Shown: positions 8,128 through 15,374 of the stretch, piece by piece
Layout of the letters: every line of letters begins with the position of its first letter
How positions within the stretch are numbered: position 1 is the first letter of the stretch
Source of the DNA: Bacteroidales bacterium
Lineage (GTDB): Bacteria > Bacteroidota > Bacteroidia > Bacteroidales > UBA4181
Assembly (NCBI GenBank): GCA_031259205.1
Contig: JAIRLS010000258.1
Coordinates: 1 to 16,617 of the forward strand
Length of the DNA: 16,617 nt
Reading direction: 5' to 3'
The notes under the pieces: generated by a model
Databases searched by the model: none
Seen by the model: only the letters and a program-made list of their open reading frames with translations
Told to the model about the DNA's origin: nothing
Made by a program: the position numbers and the translations under genes

Positions 8128-9297
8128 ATGGACGACCGTTACACTCAACGCGGCGTTTCAGCCGCCAAAGAAGACGTACATCAGGCCATCAGGAATATCG
8201 ACAAGGGATTGTATCCCAAAGCCTTTTGTAAAGTATTGCCCGATGTGTTCGGCGGCAATCCCGCCTACTGTAACATCATGCATGCCGACGGCGCCGGTAC
8301 CAAATCGGCGCTGGCATACATGTACTGGCGCGAAACAGGCGACTTGTCCGTGTGGAAAGGCATTGCGCAAGACGCTTTGGTCATGAACACCGACGACCTG
8401 CTGTGCGTGGGAGCCACCGACAACATTCTCGTATCGTCCACCATTGGCCGCAACAAACGCTTGATTCCCGGCGAAGTGATTGCCGCCGTCATCAATGGAA
8501 CGGAAGACCTCATCGAACAGATGCGCAGCTACGGAATGAATATTCGTTTGTCGGGAGGCGAAACGGCCGATGCAGGCGATCTGGTGCGCACCATCATCGT
8601 CGATTCGACCGTTGCTTGCCGGATGCGGCGTAGCGACGTGATCAACAACGAAAACATACAGGACGGCGATGTGATTATAGGTCTTTCTTCTTCGGGAAAA
8701 GCCGCTTACGAAAACGGCTACAACGGCGGAATGGGGAGCAATGGGCTTACTTCCGCACGGCATGACGTATTCGCCCGATATTTGGCCGACAAATATCCCG
8801 AAAGCTACGATCACGGCATCGACCGGCAGTTGGTGTATACCGGCAGTTACCGGCTTACCGACGCCATTGAGGAACTGGGCGTCGACGCGGGTAAACTGGT
8901 TCTTTCGCCCACACGCACCTATGTTCCCGTACTGAGGCAGCTTCTTTCGTCGATGCGGCCTGTGATCCACGGATTGATTCACTGTTCGGGGGGCGGACAG
9001 ACAAAAATCCTCCATTTTGCAGATCATCTTCACATCATCAAAGACAACCTGTTTGATACGCCGCCGCTGTTTCGCATCATCCGGCAGCTGTCGGGAACGG
9101 CATGGCAGGAAATGTACCGCGTGTACAACATGGGGCACCGCATGGAGGTATATCTTCCGGGGCAACACGCCGCGCAGGTAATCCAAATAGCCGCCACTTA
9201 CGGCGTCGAGGCGAAAATCGTCGGTCGGTGCGAAGCCTCAAATACCAAAAAACTGACCATCGAAAGCCCTCACGGAAAATTCGAATATTACGGCTAA
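8128..9297 (+). CDS. purM: Phosphoribosylformylglycinamidine cyclo-ligase
   Basis: PurM (AIR synthetase) makes aminoimidazole ribonucleotide from FGAM using ATP, the fifth step of de novo purine synthesis, in the cytoplasm. The protein is 389 residues and closely follows the Bacteroidales form of the family: the N-terminal RYTQRGVSAAKEDVHQAI, then HADGAGTKSALAYMYW, NTDDLLCVGATDN, SGGETADAGDLVRT and MGSNGLTSARHDVF, and near the end VYNMGHRMEVYL. The glycine-rich and acidic ATP-binding elements of the PurM/PurL superfamily are present. It lies 9 bases downstream of the aminotransferase gene, so they probably form an operon. Both supply or consume aspartate-linked nitrogen metabolism, but this link is only inference. 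Confidence 0.95.
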   Translation: MDDRYTQRGVSAAKEDVHQAIRNIDKGLYPKAFCKVLPDVFGGNPAYCNIMHADGAGTKSALAYMYWRETGDLSVWKGIAQDALVMNTDDLLCVGATDNILVSSTIGRNKRLIPGEVIAAVINGTEDLIEQMRSYGMNIRLSGGETADAGDLVRTIIVDSTVACRMRRSDVINNENIQDGDVIIGLSSSGKAAYENGYNGGMGSNGLTSARHDVFARYLADKYPESYDHGIDRQLVYTGSYRLTDAIEELGVDAGKLVLSPTRTYVPVLRQLLSSMRPVIHGLIHCSGGGQTKILHFADHLHIIKDNLFDTPPLFRIIRQLSGTAWQEMYRVYNMGHRMEVYLPGQHAAQVIQIAATYGVEAKIVGRCEASNTKKLTIESPHGKFEYYG

Positions 9298-9653
9298 AAC
9301 GAGAGAGAGAGAGACAAAAAATTACGTGCGCAAAGTCATCCCTTGGGAATCCCGAATTGAACGAACCGAAAGAGTTTGTTGCGTGGACGGGCGCTATTCA
9401 GGCGCAGGAGTGCGGCAGATAGCGGCGGAAAATATCCGCTGGATATTGCAATTGTCCAAAGTTGCTTTGATGAAAATGAGGAACGATGCACGATAGCGCA
9501 TCTCACAATAATGATACCGTGCAAAGCATAAATATAACGCATTAGCAAATGTGATTTTTTGGCGTACATTTGCGTAAAACTCTGCCATATTGTCAGATTA
9601 TTGATTCTGGCTAACATTTTGAAGTAATAAAAATCAAAATACAGAAAAGAAAG
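9298..9653. other. Intergenic region between purM and clpB
   Basis: No convincing gene is present in these 356 bases. It contains a short GA microsatellite at 9301-9314, a weak hairpin (GCGGA/TCCGC, loop of 5) near 9425-9439 without a T-run, and the inverted repeat and promoter box of clpB at 9542-9577. Short open frames on both strands here have no recognisable motifs. A purM terminator cannot be pointed to with confidence. Confidence 0.5.
9542..9577 (+). promoter_or_regulatory. Predicted clpB promoter with overlapping inverted repeat
   Basis: TACATTTG at 9565-9572 matches TAnnTTTG exactly and lies about 80 bases before the clpB ATG. The same bases belong to an inverted repeat: GCAAATGT (9545-9552) and ACATTTGC (9566-9573) are perfect 8-bp arms separated by 13 bases, extendable to TTA/TAA if one base is bulged. 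A repressor bound here would cover the promoter. The layout recalls the CIRCE operator, but the sequence does not match CIRCE. No TTTG is found at -33. Confidence 0.5.
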
Positions 9654-12242
9654 ATGAATTTAAATCAATTTACTATAAAATCGCAGGAAGTCGTACAGAA
9701 GGCTTTCCTGATAGCGCAGGAGAACAGTCATCAGGCGGTAGAAACGGGGCATCTGCTGAAAGCCCTTTTCGAGGAAAGCGAAGACGTTGTTTCTTTCCTG
9801 CTGAAGAAGTTGAACGCCAATACCGCTCGCATACAGAGCGCGGCAGAGAGCATCGTAGCCTCCTATCCGAAGGTATCGGGCGGGGAGGCGTACCTGTCGA
9901 AGGCAACGTCGGACGTATTGCAGAAAGCCGTTGCACTCTCAAAGAAAGCCAACGACCAGTTTGTGTCGGTGGAGTATCTCCTTGCCGGATTAGTCGAGGG
10001 CAACGACGCTATTGCACAGTTGCTGAAAGACGGCGGCGTATCTCAAAAATCGCTGGAAAAAGCCATTGTCGAGTTGCGCAAAGGCGAAAAAGTGAACAGT
10101 CAGACGGCAGAAGCGACTTTCGACTCGCTGAACCGCTACGCCATCAACCTGAACGACCGTGCGCGTGAAGGAAAACTCGACCCCGTCATCGGACGCGACG
10201 AAGAGATACGGCGCGTGCTGCAAATCCTTTCCCGACGGACAAAAAACAACCCTATCCTTGTGGGAGAACCGGGCGTAGGCAAAACCGCCATCGCCGAAGG
10301 GCTGGCACATCGCATCATCAACGGCGACGTGCCGGAAAACCTGAAAAGCAAACAGGTGTTTTCACTCGACATGGGAGCGCTCATCGCCGGCGCCAAGTAC
10401 AAGGGCGAATTTGAGGAACGCCTGAAAGCCGTAGTAAAAGAGGTAATTGCTTCCGAAGGAGAAGTGGTGCTTTTTATCGACGAAATACATACCCTTGTGG
10501 GGGCGGGACGCAGCGACGGTGCAATGGACGCCGCCAACATCCTGAAGCCCGCTTTGGCTCGCGGCGAGTTGCGTGCCATCGGCGCTACCACGCTGGACGA
10601 ATACCAAAAATACTTTGAAAAGGACAAGGCGCTCGAACGACGTTTCCAAATGGTGCCGGTGGACGAACCTGACATGCTGAGCGCCATATCCATCCTGCGC
10701 GGCATTAAGGAACGCTACGAAACGCATCATCAGGTGCGCATCCGCGACGAGGCCATCATCTCGGCGGTGGAACTCTCGCAACGCTACATATCCGACCGTT
10801 TTCTGCCCGACAAAGCCATCGACCTGATGGACGAAGCGGCTTCCAAACTGCGAATGGAGATGGACTCCGTGCCGGAAGAATTGGACACGCTCGAACGACG
10901 TATCCGGCAGTTGGAAATCGAACGGGAAGCCATTAAGCGTGAAGGCGACGAACCGAAAATCCGGCAATTGAACGCACAACTGAGCGACCTCAACGAAGAA
11001 CGTACCCGTTTTCGCGCCAAATGGCAAAGCGAACGCGACGTTATCAACAAAATACAGAAAATCAAAAAACATATCGAAGACCTGAAAACGGAAGCGCAGC
11101 AAGCCGAACGCGCCGGCGACTACGGGCGCGTGGCCGAATTGCGCTACGGGAAAATCAAGGAAGCCGAAGCGGAAATGAACGCGCTCAACGGACAGTTGCA
11201 TGAACAGCAGTCGGAAACGGCATACATCAAGGAAGAAGTAACTTCGGACGACATCGCCGAAGTAGTCGCCCGCTGGACGGGTATCCCCGTGTCGCGCATG
11301 TTGCAAAGCGAGCGCGAGAAACTGCTTTCCCTCGAAAACGAACTGCACCGCCGCGTGGTGGGACAGCAGGAAGGCATCGCTGTAGTGGCGGACGCCGTGC
11401 GACGCAACCGTGCAGGACTGAGCGACGCCAAACGCCCCATCGGTTCGTTCATCTTCATGGGAACGACGGGCGTCGGTAAAACGGAACTGGCAAGGGCGCT
11501 GGCTGAATTTCTGTTCAACGACGAAAACATGATGACGCGCATTGACATGTCCGAATATCAGGAACGGCACTCCGTGTCGCGGCTGGTGGGAGCGCCTCCG
11601 GGATACGTAGGTTACGACGAAGGCGGGCAACTCACCGAAGCGGTACGACACAAACCCTACTCGGTAGTGCTGCTCGACGAAATAGAAAAGGCGCACCCCG
11701 ACGTATTCAACATCCTGCTGCAAGTACTCGACGACGGACGGCTGACCGACAACAAAGGACGAACGGTGAACTTCAAGAACACCATTATCATCATGACTTC
11801 CAACATCGGTTCGCACCTGATCATGGAGAAACTCGACGGACTGACCGACAGCAACCGCGAAGAAATACTCGAACAGACGCGCGTCGAAGCGCTCGAACTG
11901 CTGAAACAGACCATCCGTCCGGAATTTATCAATCGAGTGGATGAAATCGTGGTGTTCAAGCCTTTACGCAGAGAAGAGATCCGCGAAGTGGTGAGCCTGC
12001 AACTCAACCAACTGAAAAAGATGCTGCAAGCGCAGGGAATAGTCCTCGAAATCACCGATGCGGCAACGGACTGGCTCGCCGTCGCAGGCTACGATCCGCA
12101 TTTTGGCGCACGCCCGGTGAAGCGCGTCATCCAGAAGCATCTGCTCAACGAACTGTCCAAACGCATACTGGGAGGCAACGTCCGAACGGATCAACCGATA
12201 CGGGTGGACGCCGACGAAAACGGACCGGTGTTTGCGAATTGA
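9654..12242 (+). CDS. clpB: ATP-dependent disaggregase ClpB
   Basis: ClpB is a hexameric AAA+ disaggregase that works with DnaK to recover proteins from aggregates after heat or other stress. The 862-residue length is typical. Order of parts: N-domain 1-145; first ATPase with Walker A GEPGVGKT at 204-211 and Walker B VVLFIDEIHT near 270-279; a coiled-coil middle domain about 400-525, which distinguishes ClpB from ClpA and ClpC; second ATPase with Walker A GTTGVGKT at 602-609, pore loop GYVG at 649-652, Walker B VVLLDEIEKAH at 670-680; and a C-terminal HFGARPVKR sensor-2 motif. The start at 9654 gives the family N-terminus (MNLNQFTIKSQEVV). It appears to be transcribed alone from the promoter near 9565. 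Confidence 0.97.
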   Translation: MNLNQFTIKSQEVVQKAFLIAQENSHQAVETGHLLKALFEESEDVVSFLLKKLNANTARIQSAAESIVASYPKVSGGEAYLSKATSDVLQKAVALSKKANDQFVSVEYLLAGLVEGNDAIAQLLKDGGVSQKSLEKAIVELRKGEKVNSQTAEATFDSLNRYAINLNDRAREGKLDPVIGRDEEIRRVLQILSRRTKNNPILVGEPGVGKTAIAEGLAHRIINGDVPENLKSKQVFSLDMGALIAGAKYKGEFEERLKAVVKEVIASEGEVVLFIDEIHTLVGAGRSDGAMDAANILKPALARGELRAIGATTLDEYQKYFEKDKALERRFQMVPVDEPDMLSAISILRGIKERYETHHQVRIRDEAIISAVELSQRYISDRFLPDKAIDLMDEAASKLRMEMDSVPEELDTLERRIRQLEIEREAIKREGDEPKIRQLNAQLSDLNEERTRFRAKWQSERDVINKIQKIKKHIEDLKTEAQQAERAGDYGRVAELRYGKIKEAEAEMNALNGQLHEQQSETAYIKEEVTSDDIAEVVARWTGIPVSRMLQSEREKLLSLENELHRRVVGQQEGIAVVADAVRRNRAGLSDAKRPIGSFIFMGTTGVGKTELARALAEFLFNDENMMTRIDMSEYQERHSVSRLVGAPPGYVGYDEGGQLTEAVRHKPYSVVLLDEIEKAHPDVFNILLQVLDDGRLTDNKGRTVNFKNTIIIMTSNIGSHLIMEKLDGLTDSNREEILEQTRVEALELLKQTIRPEFINRVDEIVVFKPLRREEIREVVSLQLNQLKKMLQAQGIVLEITDAATDWLAVAGYDPHFGARPVKRVIQKHLLNELSKRILGGNVRTDQPIRVDADENGPVFAN

Positions 12243-12280
12243 CGACAACATCCCTGTTAGTGTCGGGGCAACGCTTAATC

Positions 12281-12315
12281 GTCATTGCGGGAGCATAGCG
12301 ACGAAAAAATCCGGA
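12281..12315 (+). repeat. Dispersed hairpin repeat, copy A
   Basis: The stretch begins GTCATTGCG, continues through AGCGACGAAAAAATCCGG, and has complementary ends (CGTC/GACG) able to form a hairpin followed by an A-run. It resembles the short repeat with consensus GTCATTGCGA...GCGACGAAGCAATCC that occurs widely in bacterial genomes, including Bacteroidales. It sits in the 193-bp convergent gap after clpB and may help terminate transcription. Genome copy number was not checked. Confidence 0.45.
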
Positions 12316-12356
12316 TTTTGTTGTCTTTACTGCGTGCGGCGCGATTTTGTGAAATG

Positions 12357-12416
12357 ATTTTTCCGGATGGCCTCGTCCCTTGCAAGGGTCATGCCTTTCG
12401 GCGAATTTGAAATGAC
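12357..12416 (-). repeat. Dispersed hairpin repeat, copy B, inverted relative to copy A
   Basis: Read on the minus strand, it starts GTCATTTC and reaches ATCCGG, the same outer sequences as copy A. Between them are GCC-GAAA-GGC, a stem with a GNRA-type tetraloop, and the perfect 12-bp palindrome CCCTTGCAAGGG (12376-12387). Copies A and B face each other between two convergent genes, a position typical of REP/BIME-like elements. Confidence 0.45.
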
Positions 12417-12435
12417 TGCCGAAAACAGGAACGGT

Positions 12436-13014
12436 TTATTTCGCGTCTTCTTTCTTTCCGCCTCCGATATAGGCATGGACGGAAACGCTGAAAAAGCCGG
12501 CTTTGTTTTTGCCTCCGTCTTTTCCTGCCATATTGAAGGCAAGCGTCAGTCGGAAATGACGGATATCGAAACCTGCTCTCAACAGCCCGCCGAAATTGGT
12601 TTTCTCGGATATGTTACCGGTGCCTGTTTCTCTTACCGCTGCTTCCACAGCGGAAATTCTGTAAATGCCCGCGCCTGCGCCTACGAAAGGTCTGAAATTT
12701 TTCGTAAGAAGGTAAAAATCGCCGGTGGCAAGGTATGAGTTGATGTGCTGCGCTTTAGCATCAACTGTGTTTCCCGCTTCATTGAATTTTTTCATAATGA
12801 AGTCCATTTCCCACTTCAAACCGGCGTTGATTCTCTCCGTGACGGCATATTTCGGTTCGAGGCTGATCAGCAATCCGCCTCCGTTGTTGGGGATGGCGTA
12901 TCCTGTCCCCGCGTCCATACGGATTCTTTTGTGTGTTGTTTGCGAGTTCGCATTTACAGCGAAGAAACTTAAGCAAATGATGATGATAAATGATTTTTTC
13001 ATTTTATAGTTCAT
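12436..13014 (-). CDS. Small outer-membrane beta-barrel protein
   Basis: This 192-residue protein has a signal peptide (MKKSFIIIICLSFFAVNANS, then Q) and alternating polar/hydrophobic strands with Gly and aromatic residues, such as FRPFVGAGAGIYRI and NFGGLLRAGFDIRHFRLTLAFNM, ending in GFFSVSVHAYIGGG. These are hallmarks of the 8-stranded OmpA-like/OmpW-like beta-barrel fold in the outer membrane. It has no peptidoglycan-binding domain and no known function can be assigned. The start could be 13014 or 13002; the second leaves the signal peptide beginning directly at MKKS. It follows the LeuA-like gene by 6 bases (18 for the second start), so it is likely read through from that promoter. Confidence 0.7.
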   Translation of the reverse strand: MNYKMKKSFIIIICLSFFAVNANSQTTHKRIRMDAGTGYAIPNNGGGLLISLEPKYAVTERINAGLKWEMDFIMKKFNEAGNTVDAKAQHINSYLATGDFYLLTKNFRPFVGAGAGIYRISAVEAAVRETGTGNISEKTNFGGLLRAGFDIRHFRLTLAFNMAGKDGGKNKAGFFSVSVHAYIGGGKKEDAK

Positions 13015-13020
13015 TTATGT

Positions 13021-14529
13021 TTATATGATATTTAACATTTTTACGGTAGCCTGAATCGCTGAAATGGTTTGGTCGGGGTCGAGGCCTCGTGTTTTAAATT
13101 CCCGGCGGTTTGCGGTTTCCCATGTGATGACCGTTTCCACCAGAGCGTCTGTCCGGCCTCCGGGTGGAATGGTTACCACATAGTCGGTAAGTTTCGGCAA
13201 AGGGCGGTGGAGCGGAGCGTAGATTTTTCGCAAGGCGTTCATGAAAGCGTCGTACTGCCCGTCGCCGGAGGAGGTTTCTTCGTAACGGACGCCGTCTACT
13301 TCGAGGCAGAGGGTAGCCGACGATTTAAGTCCTTCGGCTACATTGAGCGAGTAATTGCGAACTTTGATACGGTGCTCGGAATCTTCGTTTTGCAGCACAT
13401 CCGAGATGATGTAGGGCAAGTCTTCGGAGGTGACGTTTTCCTTGCGGTCGCTCAGTTCGATGACGCGATCGGTAACCCGTCGCATGGCTTCCGGATCAAG
13501 ACGGATGCCCAACTCTTCGAGATTTTTAAGGATATTCGACTTGCCGGAAGTCTTTCCAAGCGCGTACTTGCGGACACGGCCGAAACGTTCGGGCAGCAAA
13601 TCGTTGAAATACAGGCGGTCTTTGTTGTCGCCGTCGGCGTGTATGCCGCTGGCCTGCGTAAAGACATTTTCGCCTACCACAGGTTTGTTGGCGGGTATCC
13701 GTATGCCCGAAAAAGTTTCTACCATTTTGCTGACGATGGTCAATTTTTCTTCATTTACCTGCATTTCTGCCTCCGTGTGGTCTTTCAGTACGGCAACAAT
13801 GCTTGCCAACGGCGTGTTGCCTGCCCTTTCGCCCAATCCGTTGACGGTTGCATGGACGCCCCGTATGCCTGCTTTTACGGCTGCCAGGGAGTTGGCCACG
13901 GCAAGGTCATAGTCGTTGTGGGCGTGAAAATCGAAATGAATCTCCGGATATCGTCCGCATACTTCTTCGCAGTAGCGGAACGTGTCGCCCGGGGTCAGGA
14001 CGCCCAGCGTATCGGGTAGCATAATGCGCTGCAAAGGGAGATCTTTCATGTTGTCCAGCAGGAACGAAACGTAGTCCTTTGAATGTTTCATGCCGTTGCT
14101 CCAGTCTTCCAGATAGAGATTGGCTTTCATGCCCAAATGTGTGAGCGTTTCTACCGTTTGGCGGATGTCGGTAATGTGTTCCTGTGGCGTTTTGCGTAAT
14201 TGCTTGGTCAGGTGTTTCAGAGATCCTTTGCTCAACAGGTTGACGGTTTGTGCGCCGGCTTCACGTACCCACCGGAGGGATTGTGCGCCGTCGATAAAGG
14301 CCAGCACTTCCACTTGTGATAACCGTCCGGTACGGCTTGCCCACTCGGCGATGCGCTTGACGGCTTCCATCTCTCCCGCCGAAACTCTGGCAGAGGCCAC
14401 TTCGATACAGTCCACCTTAACTTCTTCAAGCAACAAGCGTGAAATGTGCAATTTTTCGCTTGCCGTGTAAGCTACGCCGGAGGTTTGTTCTCCGTCGCGC
14501 AGGGTAGTATCTATGATTCTAATTTTCAT
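13021..14529 (-). CDS. 2-isopropylmalate/citramalate synthase-like enzyme
   Basis: This 502-residue protein is a member of the DRE-TIM metallolyase superfamily that condenses acetyl-CoA with a 2-oxo acid. Visible motifs: DTTLRDGEQT at residues 7-16 (metal-binding Asp7 and catalytic Arg11), HAHND at 202-206 (metal-binding His residues), GLGERAGNTP at 231-240 and GIHADG at 295-300. The C-terminal third, from about residue 385, fits the LeuA allosteric (dimer) domain. Substrate could be 2-oxoisovalerate (leucine) or pyruvate (citramalate, isoleucine); the sequence does not let me choose. No leuB, leuC or leuD is adjacent. The gene starts 33 bases after a tRNA in the same orientation and probably shares its promoter; the beta-barrel gene follows at once. 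Confidence 0.85.
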   Translation of the reverse strand: MKIRIIDTTLRDGEQTSGVAYTASEKLHISRLLLEEVKVDCIEVASARVSAGEMEAVKRIAEWASRTGRLSQVEVLAFIDGAQSLRWVREAGAQTVNLLSKGSLKHLTKQLRKTPQEHITDIRQTVETLTHLGMKANLYLEDWSNGMKHSKDYVSFLLDNMKDLPLQRIMLPDTLGVLTPGDTFRYCEEVCGRYPEIHFDFHAHNDYDLAVANSLAAVKAGIRGVHATVNGLGERAGNTPLASIVAVLKDHTEAEMQVNEEKLTIVSKMVETFSGIRIPANKPVVGENVFTQASGIHADGDNKDRLYFNDLLPERFGRVRKYALGKTSGKSNILKNLEELGIRLDPEAMRRVTDRVIELSDRKENVTSEDLPYIISDVLQNEDSEHRIKVRNYSLNVAEGLKSSATLCLEVDGVRYEETSSGDGQYDAFMNALRKIYAPLHRPLPKLTDYVVTIPPGGRTDALVETVITWETANRREFKTRGLDPDQTISAIQATVKMLNII

Positions 14530-14562
14530 TTACGTTTTGCAAACCCTCCTCGGCATTCGGCG

Positions 14563-14636
14563 TGGTCCCTGTAGGGCATGATCCTACGACCCCCTGATTA
14601 TGAGTCAGGTGCTCTGACCAACTGAGCTAAGGGACC
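14563..14636 (-). tRNA. tRNA with CAU anticodon, probably Ile2 (alternatively elongator Met)
   Basis: A complete 74-base cloverleaf can be drawn: acceptor GGTCCCT/AGGGACC (7 bp, all paired), D-arm GCTC/GAGC, anticodon stem CCTGA/TCAGG with loop CTCATAA, T-stem GTAGG/CCTAC, discriminator A, no encoded CCA. G1-C72 pairing excludes the usual bacterial initiator. C4-G69 and C5-G68 are the acceptor pairs reported to favour TilS, which converts CAU to lysidine-CAU and makes it read AUA as Ile, so Ile2 is preferred over elongator Met. The T-loop is ATCATGC rather than TTCRANY, which is unusual. A strong promoter lies just upstream. Confidence 0.9.
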
Positions 14637-14659
14637 TGATTTATTTTGAAATTGGACGG

Positions 14660-14691
14660 CAAAGTTACATCTTTGCAAAAAAAATAACAAA
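14660..14691 (-). promoter_or_regulatory. Strong Bacteroidetes promoter for the tRNA and LeuA-like gene
   Basis: On the minus strand TTTG (14691-14688) is followed after exactly 20 bases by TAACTTTG (14667-14660). This matches the full Bacteroidetes primary-sigma consensus TTTG-N19-21-TAnnTTTG. The predicted start is near 14652, about 16 bases before the tRNA 5' end. It is the best promoter match in the window. Confidence 0.75.
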
Positions 14692-14753
14692 TTTTATTCT
14701 TTTATTTTATGTTACATTCCGGTTTTGTCGCCCGACTGAGAGAGCAAAATATT

Positions 14754-15371
14754 ATGAACAAGCCGATTAAAAATATTATTTTTGATCTTGGCAATGTGCT
14801 TATTGCCATCGATCCCGAACTGACGCTTGCGCATTTCAGGGAATTGGGGGTCGCCGATTTTGACCGCCTGTACACTCTTATCCGTCAGGCAGACCTTTTC
14901 AATCGACTGGAAACCGGCAAGATTACCGTTCCTGCTTTCAGGGAGGCTATTCGCCGTCATGCGGGTCTTCCTCTTACCGACCGGCAGATTGACGATGCGT
15001 GGTGCGCCATGCTGCTTGATTTTCCCGACGAAAATATCACGTTGCTCTGCCGGTTGCGCAACCGCTACCGGCTTTTCCTGTTCAGCAATACCAACCGGAT
15101 ACATATAGATTATTACCTGAACAGGCTGGAAAGGGAAAAGGGCAGTCCGCTGTTGCCCGATTTATTCGACCATACTTTTTATTCGCATGAGATAGGTTTT
15201 CGCAAGCCGGACAGGGAGGCGTTCCGGTATGTGCTGGAATACGCCGGCCTCAAACCTGCCGAGACGCTTTTCATAGACGATTTGGAGCACAATGTCACAG
15301 GAGCGCGCAGCGTCGGCATCCAAGCCTGCCGGTTCACGAAAAACGACCGGTTGACGGACTGGTTCGTGTGA
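14754..15371 (+). CDS. HAD-superfamily hydrolase, YihX-like phosphatase
   Basis: This 205-residue protein is a subfamily IA haloacid dehalogenase-like hydrolase. Motif I is FDLGNVLIAID with nucleophile Asp11; the usual second Asp of DxD is Gly13, as in the YihX (alpha-D-glucose-1-phosphate phosphatase) group. Motif II is SNTN at 111-114, motif III Lys151 in RKPD, and motif IV DD at 175-176 in FIDDLEHN. A helical cap lies between motifs I and II. Cytoplasmic phosphatase activity on a small phosphorylated metabolite is likely; the substrate is unknown. I place the start at 14754 because the frame upstream to 14709 adds residues not expected in the family. Its stop is 3 bases from the stop of ftsX on the other strand. 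Confidence 0.85.
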   Translation: MNKPIKNIIFDLGNVLIAIDPELTLAHFRELGVADFDRLYTLIRQADLFNRLETGKITVPAFREAIRRHAGLPLTDRQIDDAWCAMLLDFPDENITLLCRLRNRYRLFLFSNTNRIHIDYYLNRLEREKGSPLLPDLFDHTFYSHEIGFRKPDREAFRYVLEYAGLKPAETLFIDDLEHNVTGARSVGIQACRFTKNDRLTDWFV

Positions 15372-15374
15372 AAC

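Noticed and set aside
9301..9314. GA microsatellite as a phase-variable switch
   Set aside because: It is short, just after the purM stop and not placed in a promoter or coding frame, so no regulatory effect is evident.
9334..9355. Third copy of the GTCATT-type dispersed repeat between purM and clpB
   Set aside because: Only a GTCATCCC start and a short CCC/GGG pairing are shared; the outer ATCCGG sequence is missing.
9420..9445. Rho-independent terminator after purM
   Set aside because: The hairpin GCGGA/TCCGC is short and not followed by a T-run, and it lies more than 120 bases past the stop.
10362..11816. A 484-codon open frame antisense to clpB, and a similar 342-codon one antisense to purM at 8158-9186
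   Set aside because: Both lie inside confidently identified genes, have low-complexity Phe/Val/His-rich products and no start context.
14709..14753. An upstream ATG for the HAD hydrolase
   Set aside because: The extra 15 residues are not family-like; MNKPIKNIIFDLGNV from 14754 places motif I at the usual distance from the N-terminus.
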